Source: Colius striatus (lineage: Eukaryota; Chordata; Aves; Coliiformes; Coliidae). From it: 64,000 nt of DNA. The DNA is taken from NCBI RefSeq assembly GCF_028858725.1, contig NC_084767.1, forward strand, positions 6,871,501 through 6,935,500. The letters run 5' to 3'. Below are positions 1-13,016 of this stretch, piece after piece. The position numbers were made by a program, and so were the translations under genes. The notes beneath the pieces are model-generated. The model ran no database searches. It saw only the letters and a list, made by a program, of their open reading frames with translations, and was not told the DNA's origin. Position 1 is the stretch's first letter; each line of letters opens with the position of its first letter.

Positions 1-2390
1 AGTCCCATGGCATAGAATAAGCTTCTGGTTTCAATGCTGCTGACCTCTGATGTTTTCAGGTTGTAACCTTAACAGTTTAGCAATTAAGTATACAGATCAT
101 AAATGTTTAATTTGCAGTGTTGAATGTGGATTTTGCCCACTTTCAGTTAACAAACTTCTAATACGTATATTAAGCACATCTCATCTGAAATCAAAGCCAT
201 CTCTCATTCATACCAGACAACAGGCAATACAAGCTCTAGCATTATAGGTGGAGTTTGTAGTCTGTTATATACTGCAAATGGTTTTGGCTTTGCAAGGATA
301 CACTCAACATGTTGCTAAAGATACCTTTGTCTGTAAGTCTAGATTGCCCAGTAGTTGTGCTGGCCATTTACAGTTTCTAATATAGGAAACAAAATAATCT
401 AAAATTTTCAATTAAATTACTGATTTGATTGAAGTGCTTGTATATTTCTTAGTAGAGGTAAATTATAATAGTTCCCCCATAAATCTAAGGATTACAAATA
501 TTTACAAATGTACTTCCATTCCATTTGCCAACAACTCACTAAAGTCGAGCAATTATTTATTTCTGCAGACTCGGGATTTAAAGAGTACTGCAAAAATAAA
601 GGTAAGTACTAGCATTAATAATTGCTAAGAAAGGATAAGAAAATCTGACTAAATGTATTTTAACAGTAGGAAGTGAAATAGAGCATTGCAGTGCACAGTT
701 GTATTTTCACAGAGCTCCTTGCAACCCATGATGCCAGAAGCAGTGGATTAACCTAGTTTCTGTGGGCACAAGACTAGAATCTATTGCTGAGTGCAGCTGT
801 CAGAGCCACCTGCATATCTTTGGCTCCAATCAAGTCTCAGAAGTAAGCCAAAGGGTGATTTTGGGATGCTGCAGTGTCCATTTTAGTTTGTAAAAGGATA
901 AATAAATTAAAATGACCAATATAAACTAGGAAGGTTGGAAGCTGCTAACTGTGTCTGCCTAGAAGCTTTGATTATATCAAGCTGGTAGAATTTGTGCTTG
1001 TCATATTTTTCCAACATATACAACGCCAGTTTGACCTTTGTTTTTACTTGTATGACTAAAATGGCTTTCCCCACCTGATTTAGACCATGTTTGGATTAGC
1101 CACTGAGCAAGGTGTTCATACTACCAAGATTAAATGGTGAACAAAGTCAATTGCACAGAAAATATTTGAGTCCCACAGATAAAGGAAAATATAAGATACG
1201 GACTTCAGCTACCAGCAAGTGAATTTCAAACAGTTCAAACCAGCACTGTAAAGTTCAGATGCTTATCCAGACTCTTCCAGACATCCTCAAATTTCAATCT
1301 GGAACAGTAATTAATCTGACACACACACACACACACACACACACGTATTAGGATAGCTCAAGAGAGAACACTAGAAATACTTCCACTAGTTGTTTTTGAG
1401 AAGTGAAGCCTGTTTTAATGGGTACCTCTGTCTCATTTAAATATCATTCTGAACCTTCCACCTGTTTATTGTACCGTAGAGTTGTATGTACACAAGGATC
1501 CAGTTCAAGAAGCTTATATTAGTTCTTAATGATTTTGCATCTATAATATACCAGATACACTGGCGACAACACCTCTCTTGAATTAGATAAAGGGTGCTGA
1601 AAAGTAAGTTTTCTCTCTGTGTAGCAGTACACTGTGTGATATACACTGGAATACAGGCTTACATTGCCAGATGCTGTGTCAGTTTTAGGTAACTGCTGTG
1701 AGACACCTAAAATGTCTATCATGACTCTGAAATAGCTGAAGAAGAATCGGAACAGATTATGTGGATGCTCCACAATACATATCAAAAATGAATATTTTTA
1801 TTTCCAAAAACTTGTAGTCACTTCCCACAAGGAAAGTGAAGACTTTGTGCTCAGATAAGAGGAAAAGCATTCACACAATTCATTCTGTCTGCTCTGGATT
1901 GCAAGAAAGCTTTCAACAGACAATGGTATCTAAAACCCACACACCTATTTCTGTAGTGACAACCTGATTTTAACATTACATACTTTTATAGTTCAGCAAT
2001 CAAAGATGATCTTCAGTATCTTCATGGGAGAACCCAAAAAGTGAAAGGGAACATACAGACAGTTGCTCCCAGCACTGAATCAAGAAAGCACTGGCTATGC
2101 ATCATTGTTGTTCCTCAGAATCAGCTGGACCAGCCAGTCAGGGAAGAAGCAAAGACGCTGCTGAGAAAGCATCAATGCAGTGGCTCTTGTCCTGTATCAT
2201 CACTTCTGTGGGTGCTCCACAACACAGTAGGCATTCTCTCAGTCTAAGGACTTTGAGATCTCACAGTTTCAAAACAGAAGTATTGCCTGTGTTCACCTTA
2301 TTCCTAGACAAGAATGGAGTAGGAATGCAGATTCGGGAATAAAGAATCCTCTAAACCGGATACAACTCTGAACCAAAATCCAAGACAAAT
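1..2390. other. Gene-poor AT-rich sequence
   Basis: No protein recognised; ORFs are under 90 codons with no domain. Holds the (AC)13 run and an exon-like 33-nt block at 569-601 with good splice signals. Confidence 0.7.
1319..1344. repeat. (AC)13 microsatellite
   Basis: Perfect AC dinucleotide run, likely polymorphic. Confidence 0.97.
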
Positions 2391-2686
2391 GAAGGCTGAG
2401 GGAGCTGGGGCTCTTTAGCTTGGAGGAGACTGAGGGGTGATTTCATTAATGTTTACAAATACATTAGGGTGGGTGTCAGGAGGATGGAGCCAGGCTGTTC
2501 TCAATGATATCCAATGATAGGACAAGGGGCAAGGTATACAAGCTGGAATATAAGAGGCTCCAAAGAAACACAAGTTAAAACACCTTCACTGTGAGAGTGA
2601 CAGAGCACTGGTGGTCCTCCTCTGGCAGGGAGGTTGGACTAGGTGATCTTTTGAGGTCCTTTCCCACCCTTGAGATTCTGTGATAT
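2391..2686 (+). mobile_element. CR1 LINE 3' fragment, diverged
   Basis: Recognised from gaaggctgagggagctgggg, gggtgggtgtcaggaggatg and the tail gaggttggactaggtgatct ending ttgagattctgtgata. The frame is broken. It is 5' truncated in the LFSLEKRRL region. Confidence 0.9.
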
Positions 2687-5600
2687 GTTTCTACTCAAAT
2701 GCAGAATGGTACTGTGTTCAGCCTTCTACTGTTGCCATGAATAAAGGTCAACATTAAACCCTTTAAAGTTGGATCAGCCATAAGGTATTTAGCTTTTTCT
2801 TATTTCTCTTGATCATCCTTAACTTTTTTAAATACTGGGTTTATGTGTAACAAACTTTAAGATATCACTTCTACTCAAGATTCATATCTCTTGTCCAATG
2901 TGGCAATAATTTAGTATTTTCAAAGCTGATTCATCTTGCTTCTTGTGGTATTTGTCTTCATTTACTCTAACTGGATGTAGAAGTTCATCTGATGCATCTT
3001 AGTTTTACAGATAGATTTGTAGTGTAAATACAATTTATTACCTGAAATACATTAGGGGTTTTCTTATTTACAAAATCAATGCAAAACACTACCCGAGACC
3101 TACGTGCTTTTGTTCTGCACACCAATAGCATCACCTTGGGGTTTGGGTTTGGTTTTTTAAAAAAGCACACATTTCCTTTCTGTTTTGCTTACTTGGAAAA
3201 TGACTGTTAATTTTGGCACAGAAAAATATTATGTTATTGAAACTACTGAGTGCTGTCTTGGGTGAATAACTCATCTATTAGCATGGGATCAATGCAAATT
3301 AATGCACTCAACACCATGAAAAGGCTGTTTCTGCTCCTTATGTTGCGTCGGAGTAGGAAAAGGTCTGATAAAGAATGGATGAATGGCAGAACAAATAATT
3401 TGTCATACAACTTCCTTTTAGCAGCAGAAAGTAATTAATTTAGATAAATTATATCAAGTGTCCTGCATTTTATATGAGAATTTCATTAAAGTAATGATGC
3501 TTTGATTAAGTTCCCCTTGAACACGGATTATCTGCAAGAGGAAATTAGCACTTGCATTCCCCTTTTCTCTTCAGTATCCTCTAACAATTCCTGGCTCAGT
3601 GATTGGCCAAAAAACTCTCTGCTCTGACTCAATGTCTGCATAGCATTGTATCTTCACAGCAGCATAACTCCATTGACATCTTTGTAAGATTCCTGCCTAA
3701 AGAACTTTGAAATTAAGACTTTTAATTATGCCCATAGTCACACAAGTATCCTACACACAATGGTTGGTTTGAATATCACTACTTAGACTGGTTATACAAA
3801 ACTAAGCTATTGCTGCTGAGTGAAGACTTAAATCCTGTTTCTACAAATACATCTTTAAAGCAGATGGACGTATAATTACAACAGCTTGTTTACTTTCCAG
3901 TTACTTCCCCATTTGATTTCTGTAGTCAATAATAGATTCTCTTGGTACACAAGTGGACCTTGAGGTTAACCAATCTTTCTGTGCTTGTTTTGAAGGTGTT
4001 TTTGCAGACAGGTTACAACTATAAAAAACTTTTACGATAATAAACCAAGAAACATTTCAGTCATTTACTGCAAACCCAGTCAGAAAAAAGCCATTCAGTA
4101 TAAGGCACCTAAAAATCATACAGTCAGGTCATCAAATTACTATTTGAAATCCCAGAATGAAATAGCAGCCTACATGAACTACAGCAAAACGCTTACCTCA
4201 AAGGTGAAATCATACATTTTCAGGTATGACAGCTAACTAGAAGAGATATTAGAGTCCCAAATTAAGTGTACTGTCTGAGGAATAAGGAAAATAGATACAC
4301 AATATGATTTTCAACTATGAGACTTTGTAAATAGTTGAAGCTAGTTTTCCAAAGGTCTACCTGAGGGTGTTTGGGTTTTTTTCCATAAGTACCATGGGAT
4401 AAAATCTCTGAAAATGTACACTGGCATTTTCTATCATGATGAATTGCCACAAGACATGAGGTGCCTTTTACATTTATTTTCCTTGCCTCCTGAAAGCAAA
4501 ATTTACCTCTAGTCAGTGATGTCCAAAAACTATTTTCTTCATAATTCATTTATCTTTGTATCTTTTTACTAGGTCCTCTGCTGACAAGAAAAGAAAGGAG
4601 AATTCAGCAACCACTAACCAGCCAAATTGCCAATGTTATTTCATTTTTTATGTTATTAACATTTTTCAAGATGGTAGGTAAAGCACCAGATGATACAAAA
4701 TAATTCAATAGAGGAGTAAAAAGCAATATTTTCCAATTGATTGGATCTTCTGTTCTGTTGGGTTTTTTTCCTAGTAAAATGAGAAAAGTCACATTTAAAA
4801 AAACTCCTCAAAGCTACAGACTCACTAAGGGAGTTTTTAATCTCTCATAAGGATAAAGGGTTATTTTTGTTCCTTAAATTTTCAAGGAAAAAATGCATTT
4901 CAAATGGCTATGATCCATCAATCTCAATCATTCCAATTTATTATAGCTCATGTTAGAGGAAAAAAACATGTCATCCAAAGTTAGCTGCTCCACTCACTTC
5001 TACTTAGCTTTACAAGATAATTTATTTTGCAAACTCAGACATTCATCAGATAAAAGAACAAAAGGACACTTAGTTTTGAAGAAAATTCTGTCTTCACAGA
5101 GGAAAATAAAAATCAAACAGAACAATAATGTACGTCAATTAGATATGCTAAGAAACAACAAGAAACAAACTTCCCCAGCAGAAAAAATACACAGATTTTA
5201 CATTTTATTTAAAGTATCACAAGGAATGGGGTTCAAAATGGTCAGTCTTTTCTTGCTGCAAAGATCAAGGACCTCAATCATCTAGATGTACCCCTGTTGC
5301 ATTTCATGGCAAAAGGCTTGTTTTCCCAGTTTAATATGAATTTAAAGGAAATCTTTATTGTTTTCCTGTTGAAAAAAATCTTGTAATTAAACAAAAACTC
5401 CACCAACCACAAAACTAGGTACCTTCTCTGCACTAATTTCAGCTCCCTGCATTCCCCACCTACTTCTTAGCCACAGAGATCCAATTTTCATTAATATCAA
5501 ACAAAGATGCTTCCTGTATTGTAATTTTTTTTTTGCCATCACAACAAAATCTCACTTATTTTTACAGTGCAAACACACTAGTACTTGGAGTAGTACTAGC

Positions 5601-5734
5601 ACTTTTGGAAACATCACTATAATGGCACTGCTCTACTTCCTCAGGCAATAGAAACTGGAGAATTGCCACCTTCTCCTTAACTAGTTTTAGAGTAGGACAT
5701 CACGCAATCTAAATGTCTGTGTTATCTGGGGTTC

Positions 5735-5784
5735 ATTATCAGCTTAGTAGCCCTGAAGCTGATAATCAGCTGATATATCAGCTG
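5735..5784. repeat. Nested palindromes built from AGCTGAT/ATCAGCT
   Basis: A perfect 11-bp inverted repeat (ATTATCAGCTT at 5735-5745, AAGCTGATAAT at 5756-5766, 10-nt loop) runs straight into the perfect 18-bp palindrome CAGCTGATATATCAGCTG (5767-5784). A further hairpin, CTAGTACT with AGTACTAG, lies at 5578-5599. Confidence 0.95.
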
Positions 5785-6343
5785 CCACCCTATCCTTCTG
5801 ACTAAGAGCATCAAGGGACACAGTGTCTTCAAACATCCATGAACACAGTTCATCTTTGCAGGTTACCCTGGAATGCATTCAGGGGTCAGCTGTCAGAGGT
5901 GAAGACTTCCTCAGAGTACTCTGCTAAATAGCCAATGGAAAAAAAAAATATATATGCAGTTTCTTACACAGATCATTGATAGCAAAACTTCTCTGATGCC
6001 TTAGGTGATACATTTTTAAATAATTCTTTTCAATAATTTAAGCTATTGCTTTATCTGTCATCACACTCTAAGAACGGAGGCTTGGGGAAAAGCTGCTACT
6101 AAACATTGACAACCGAGTCATGTATCAGTTAATACACTTGTTTTCTTTTCTAGAGATTGACAGTCAATGATCAGACTGGTCCTATGCTGATCCAAAAGAA
6201 GAGTTGGCACCATTCTCTTCCTTTATGCACAAATAACTATTGGAGTCTGAAACCATTATATGTAACTTCTATTAATTAAGGTAAAAAATAAAACCTTAAC
6301 TTGAGCATATCAAGTTCCTTCAGTCATTTGTATCTTTACTCTG

Positions 6344-6358
6344 AAAAAAAAAAAAAAA
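6344..6358. repeat. Poly(A) run, 15 A
   Basis: A homopolymer tract with no recognisable retroelement in front of it. Confidence 0.9.
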
Positions 6359-8792
6359 GTCTAGCATTTTGCAGTCATCATGGCTTTTCAGTCCATGCAG
6401 TCGAGCAGACAATATTGCATCATCTGGGTGTTCCCATTGACATCCCCCATGCTCTGCACTGCTCCTGTTGAGGTGCATCCTGAGAAGCATATACACCAGG
6501 TATGTTCTTGAAGTGAGGCCTGGCAGAGTACAAACAGTTGCATTTTGAAACATGCAAAAATGGAATGCAATCACTAACTTAAGCTCCCTAGGTACTGGCC
6601 GGTCATAGCAGACCTTTTGGATTTACTGACACAAACTGATCCCATCTAACACGTATTTTGACGTTTTCATATTGATGATAGACAATCCAGCATCCTTATA
6701 CAACAAGCTTTTGTCAAACCTAGTGCTGCAATGCAACATGACATTACTGCAGCAGTAGTAACAATACAGGCTGACATATTTAACTGCAAATGCTGATGTG
6801 CAAAAGTATTTTTACCTTTCTCTCACTGTACTCCCAACTCTGCTCCCTGAAAACTGATAATAAAAGATAGACCACCATGCTCTAAGTCTGTTACAGGAAC
6901 AAACATCGTGGGTGCAAGGAGTAACATTAAAGCATCACATCAGACTTGGACTACTGGAAATCCTATTCTAAGTTTACACTCCTCAACTTACATAGAAACA
7001 GCAGATTTCAAGAGTGTAAAAGTCATCAAAAACTCAATTAGCATTTCTATACCACCTACAAATACGTAAATGGAAAAAAAAAACCCATTTGCTGGCCTTC
7101 AGTAATCCTCTCATCATCAACATATTCTTGAAAACAATTATAAGACAATCACTTTCTAATTCTCTCTCCAAATTCACATACCAAGCTGTTACCTTTCAAA
7201 AGGTGAGACTGAATTCATAAAACAGGCAATTTTTTAAAAGGAGAGGGTGTTAATGAAGCCAGGCACAAGTGCAGCTCCAGTAGGTCATTCCACACACTTC
7301 TCTTAGCTGCCACAGAAATATTACAAACTCAAAGTTTCTTCTTTGTGTCAATAGTCAGCAAGTAACTTTCCATTATATTCTTTTAGGCAAATGGAAAACT
7401 GCATATCTTCATGTGTTTGGTTATTCAGGCCCAAACTTGATGCAGCCCTAATGATGCTCCCTACTGAAAACATAGGATCACTCAGAACCATATTTTGCTT
7501 CACAACTTCATATCAGACTTTCTTTTACTTAGAATAAATTTTCTGAGTTGCTCTGTCAGCACAGCTGTGCTAAAACTCTTTCACTAGACCTTGCAGCATC
7601 TCTGCTTTCTTCTACCAACCACCTCCGGGGAAGACATCAGGCTTTTGCTCAATCATGTCAGATATCAGGGTGTGCTCGTGACTTGATCAGAGGACTGCTG
7701 GGCCTTTAATTGCCACCTACTGCCAAGTCATTTTGACAATTTCTGAAGACTTGATAACTTATGAAGAAACACTATGAAAGAAAACATCAAGTAGTATTTC
7801 CTATATATTATCAATAGTCTAGTAAGGGGGAAAAGCCTAGAAGATAAATCATTAGCTTTCAATGTTACTATAAAATTATAGACCTAAAGATAATTTTTAA
7901 AAATCTAATCATCTTCACCTACATTGTTTGGACATGAATAAGATGTTGATTATTTGCAGCAATTAGCAATGCTTTTCACTTTCCCTGTCTTTTGTCAATC
8001 CTTTCCAAAAGATGCAAGATTACACATTGTGTTTTTGTTGGCTGTATTCAATAGGTATGTTTAAGAAAGACTAATACCAGACTCCAGAGATTCCTATAGA
8101 TTCTTTCTCATTTCATACCAAATGTCGTATAAGCATGATTTGGACTTTGATTTAAGTGATGAATGATGAGAGAATTTCAAGCAAAGGGTTAAAAGTGTTG
8201 AAAAGTGCCAGTGCCTGCTTATCTGTTGTGCAGACTCTTGTGAGCAGGAGGCCTTCAAAATGAGACAAACAACTTCAGAACAGTTTCAGTGCCCAGAGTG
8301 CCCTTTGCCTCATAACTATGAAATTAATATTACAGTTAACACCTCTTTGATACTTCTAAGTATGATAACGAGCTAAAAGGAGTACATGCTCAACATATAT
8401 GACTATGTTCCTCAGCTCTCTACCCAAGTCATTTTAAACATTATCTTGTATTGCATGTGTAACAGAGAGGCAGGAAATTCATTTGCTGTAATGTGTATCA
8501 GAAGTGTTCTTTCATGTCTCGAGGTGCATGTGTTAGGAGGAGCGATCTCCCATGCACCCAAAATCAAATAAAGATGCTTTCTAATAGTAATTTGAGTCTT
8601 AGAAAATTTCTTCCAAACTGATTTTCAGTAACAAGATAATTCCAGGGAGATAATAGTCTAGTCCTTTGAAAATAAGAGCTAGGATACGTTGACTTCTTTC
8701 CCTCAACTGACAAAAAAGGCAACAATTTGAACCTTCTAATAATCTGCTGTTAAGTAGCTACTTCTTTTACAAATTCTGTAATGAAATTACAG

Positions 8793-9608
8793 AAGGCTGT
8801 GCTGCCATTCAGCAGGATCTCGACCGGCTTGAGAGTTGGGCAGAGAGGAACCTCATGAGGTTCAACAAGGACAAGTGCAGAGTCCTGCATCTGGGAAGGA
8901 ACAACCCCCTGCACCAGTACAGGCTGGGGGTTGAACTGCTGAAGAGCAGCTCTGCAGAGACAGACCTGGGAGTCCTGATTGATAATAAGCTAAATATGAG
9001 CCAACAATATGCCCTTGTGGCCAAGAAGGCCAATGGCATCCTGGAATGCATCAAGAAGAGTGTGGCCAGCAGGTCGAGGGAGGTTCTTCTCCCTCTCTAC
9101 TCTGCCCTAGTGAGGCCTCATCTGGAGTCCTGTGTCCAGTTCTGGGCTCCTCAGAGAGAGAGAGTCCAGCACAGGGCCAAGATCATCAGGGGACTGGAAC
9201 ATCTTTCATACGAGGAAAGGCTGCAGGAACTGGGGCTGTTTAGTCTGGAGAAGAGGAGACTGAGGGGAGATCTTATTAACATTTATAAATATCTAAAGGG
9301 TGGGTGTCAGGAGGTTGGGACATCCCTTTTTTTTATAGTAGCTAGTACCAGGACAAGGGGTAATGGGATGAAGCTGGAACACAAAAAGTTCCACTTAAAT
9401 ATAAGAAAAAACTATTTCACTGTTTCAGTGAGGGAGCCCTGGCACAGGCTGCCCAGAGGGGTTGTTGAGTCTCCGCCCAGGAGGTCTTCAAGACCTGCCT
9501 GGATATGTTCATATGTGACCTGATCTAGGTGCACCTGCTTCTGCAGGGGGGTTGGACTAGATGATCTCTAAAGGTCTCTTCCAACCCCTACCCATTCCAT
9601 GATTCTAT
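8793..9608 (+). mobile_element. CR1 LINE 3' fragment with open ORF2 C-terminus
   Basis: It starts in the part just after the catalytic region (ggctgtgctgccattcagca) and runs to the CR1 3' end (attccatgattctatgaa). A 222-codon frame, 8855-9523, is open and reads [40 protein letters not shown] and [13 protein letters not shown] short in-frame deletion is suspected after CVQFWAPQ. There is no RT domain, so it is not an active element. The intact frame suggests a fairly young copy. Confidence 0.93.
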
Positions 9609-12559
9609 GAAATAGGAATAATATTAATCTAAAAGAAGTCCCCAGATCATCCACCCTACATACATTTCTATTTATGAAAAGCTTCAGTATGCATTCCAGC
9701 ACCTTACAATAAACATGAAGCATCTGACAAAAGGTGCCATACAGCAGAGAGCTAAGAGAAGGGCATTGCCAGGATCAAGGACCTTGAGATAACAAAACTC
9801 CTTTAGGCGAGCTCTCAGAGTGGCCTTCCTGTGCCACACAGAAAGATAAAAAGCATCCACAATTATATAAAAATGGAAAAGAAATGCTGTTTGTTAACCT
9901 CAGCATATACTTTCAAGTGAACTTATAACTTGAGCCCAGAAACTTGCCCACACTCACACAGAGCACATGAGGTGAAAGTTCTTTAAGTCCTATAAATAGC
10001 CTTGCCACAGGCCTAACCTTTTTTCCTTCAGTCTCCTATGTTTCCCTCCTTTTAGTCACGAGGCATGATCTGAACTTTGATTCAAACTTTATCATTTTCA
10101 TGCCTGAAGTATTTTAAAGTTTGCAGTTAAGGCTGCATTCAGATGGTTATACTTCACTTAGAACACTTTCAGTAGACCTAGCCAAAATCTAGATAAGGGA
10201 TGAAGGGGAGCAGAATAAGAAGGTACAGACGTGATAAACACTTTCATAGAGCCATCTAAAAGAAGAGTAAAGATAAAGGAGATAAAACACAGAGGGAAGA
10301 CTATAGCACCTGAGGTTTTCTTTACCATGCAAAGTCAAAACAAACTTCTGCAGTAAAGCCTCCCACAAAGTTTCTTAGTTGTTTCTAACGTTTGTACAGT
10401 TGTTCAACTGGCTACATAACTTCAACCCATTTTACCCAATGCTCTGTGAACACAGAGCAATTCTGCAGAAGCTGTTTGGAAATAACAATATAGAAGAAAC
10501 TTGGATTGCGAAAGATGATAAATGGGTATTAACTCCCAGCAAACCGAGACAGAAGTGATAACACAACGGGGGATATGTCAAATGGGTTCACAATGCAAAA
10601 CTAGCCTTACTGAAGTGCTAAGTTAGAAAGCATTAATCATTTACATCAAAAGTGACCAATCCAAAGATCAATCATGCATCTCAAAATATAGATAGCACAA
10701 TGCAACTTAAATTCAACCTCAATAGATATGCAGCTAGACAGTCCTTAAGCAGTAATAGCTGAAGCAGTTAGAAACTGTCAAAGAAAGCCAAAGCAAATTC
10801 TTCCAGAAGTTCAGCTGTAGAAGTATCATCTGCATAGATAATTCATGAAGTAAATCACTGTAGTAAATTGTTTATTGCTTACCAGCTCCAGCTGAAACAA
10901 TTTTCTAAGTCTAAGAAAACACAGTTTCAGAAGATAAAATCTTTTTGTGGGAACAAACTGAGTTAAGTTTTCTTTATAGACATTTTTAAGTCCTATTCTT
11001 TATAGCATCTCTGAAAATCTGGAAGTAGTTTTAAGTATAATCACCACTTTCTCAATAATGTTACTTTAAACAAAAAACACCTCTTTCACTGGCATTTTGT
11101 GTGACCCAAAGTGCCCAGACCCTCGGAAAGTATTATATAAGAACTAACAGGTTGCATAAATGAGCCATAGTGGTTATCATTAACTGGTCAATTAGAGCCA
11201 CATTCCATCACTTATTAGATTACATAGCTCTTTTGAACTAAAACAAGTCAACTAAAAGCCAGACACACCTTCCTGAGAGCTGGCATGCTCAGGCATTATC
11301 ACTCAGAAGCAGAAATCTTTTTTAAAACCTACCACATCCATTTTTATTGCAGAGAAAACTCTGATATCCAATTACATAAGCTGTGATTTAAATGCAAATA
11401 TGTCAAATGACATTAAGCAGGAAAAAAAAAATATCACTCCAGCATATTTTTTTCAATAGAAAGAAGATGACCTGGTTTTGCACACCTTCTTCCAACTTCC
11501 TCAGCAGTCACACTGACTCCCCTCAGCAGATGTCAGCTTGGCTTTCTAATCCTTAACAGGAAGGCCATTCTGAAACCTATTTGCCCTTTAATCCTAAGCT
11601 CCTTTGTACAACTGCAGAAAGAATTGTGCTTCCAATGGTGAGGGAAGTTACATTCACCTCTTCTCCATGAGATGATGAGCAGAACAAAAATCATACTGGC
11701 TTCTTTCACTCATAAGTTTAGATTTATTAAAAAGAAAAAAGGCTGAGTGCAGATCCTTGTCTTACCAGGCCAGTAGGTTTGCAGATACACTGTTTCCTCA
11801 CCTCAGAACTTAATGCCTTCCTTTACAGTAGCATTGGCAGTTTCATTTATAAGTTACTGTCATTGAGCAAAAATTAAAGTCTGTCTCTGAAAGTAACAAT
11901 TTCCATTACAGAGAAACAATCTCTGCTTTCTAGCTTACCATAAGGAAAAGAAAATATCAGTGCTAAAAGAGCATTCAGACACAGGAAACCACCTTTCAGT
12001 CCAAATTCAGAAAGCCTTTTTCGTAAGAAAAGCCAGTACCACAGCATCTCTCCAACAAGGCAAAGCATGGTTACAAAGAAGAGAATATAGCCCTTGACCT
12101 TCCAAGTTTTTTGATTTCATGTGTAAAAGGTGTTCAATATATGAGATAACTCACAATTCCCATTCCAAAGCTTTACAGCCACCTTTCTTAAGAAAATAAA
12201 TTCCATTTTCTTGTATTTTATACTGCCTATGACCTTACATAAGATATTTATACACACACCAACACAAGACTTAAAATCCCAGTCACTGGCAACTACACTC
12301 ATTAGTGCTTCCATATCAACTTCAGATGCAAAAGACTGTTCCAAACTGAACAGTTCTTACTGATCTGTATTTAGGGTTTAGGTTAAAGGATCACTGCCAA
12401 GTCCTCTCAGAAACACAGACACATAGATACTTTGAGGGAAAAAAAAAAAAAAAAAAGCAATGATTACCCCTTTGATGCCCCACAAATTCCCTACAGAATT
12501 TAATATCATTGAAATACAGTGACTGAAGCTGGCAGTGTTCCCCACCCCTTTCTAAATGA
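9609..12559. other. Gene-poor sequence between two CR1 fragments
   Basis: Nothing beyond a poly(A) run at 12439 and short background ORFs. Confidence 0.7.
12439..12456. repeat. Poly(A) run, 18 A
   Basis: Homopolymer about 100 bp before the CR1 RT fragment. CR1 does not end in poly(A), so the two are probably unrelated. Confidence 0.9.
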
Positions 12560-13016
12560 AAGAAAAGATGGTTATCGGGGAAGTCAACACGGATTCACTA
12601 AGGGGAAATCCTGTTTGAACAACTTGATAGTCTTCTATGAGTGTATAACTGGCTGGCTAGATGTGGGGGCACATGTCATCTACCTTGACTTCAGCAAGGC
12701 TTTTCACACTGTCTCCCATAATATCCTCATCAGGAAGCTCAGGCAATGTGGCTTGGATGAGTGGACAGTGAAGTGGATCGAGAGTTGGCTAAATGACAGA
12801 GCCCAGAGGGTGCTGATCAATGGCACAGAGTCGAGTTGGAGGCCTGTGGCCAGTGGAGTTCCACAGGGGTGGTTTCTGGGGCCAGTCTTGTTCAACATCT
12901 TCATCAACGACCTGGATGAGGGGACAGAGTGTACCCTCAGCAAGTTCCCTGATGACACCAAACTGGGAGCACTGGCTTATTCCCCAGAAGACTGTGCTGT
13001 CATTCTACGATTCCAT
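12560..13016 (+). mobile_element. CR1 LINE reverse-transcriptase fragment with internal deletion
   Basis: The + strand is open from 12519 to 13028 and encodes a CR1 ORF2 reverse-transcriptase segment: [15 protein letters not shown], the first catalytic block [34 protein letters not shown] and FPDDTKLG. The usual FADD box reads FPDD, so the enzyme is not expected to work. After ctgtgctgtcattc the sequence jumps to what looks like the 3' tail (ctacgattccatgata), so some 700-800 bp of a normal element are missing. An 18-A run lies about 100 bp upstream. Confidence 0.9.

Larger units (their letters stand above)
2687..8792. other. Gene-poor AT-rich sequence
   Basis: No gene recognised. Contents that stand out are the palindrome cluster at 5578-5784 and a poly(A) run. 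ORFs of up to 111 codons (4950-5285) are lysine- and asparagine-rich and look like chance. Confidence 0.7.

Noticed and set aside
3130-3160. Telomere-like ggggtttgggtttgg run
   Set aside because: The unit is not TTAGGG; only a short G/T-rich stretch.
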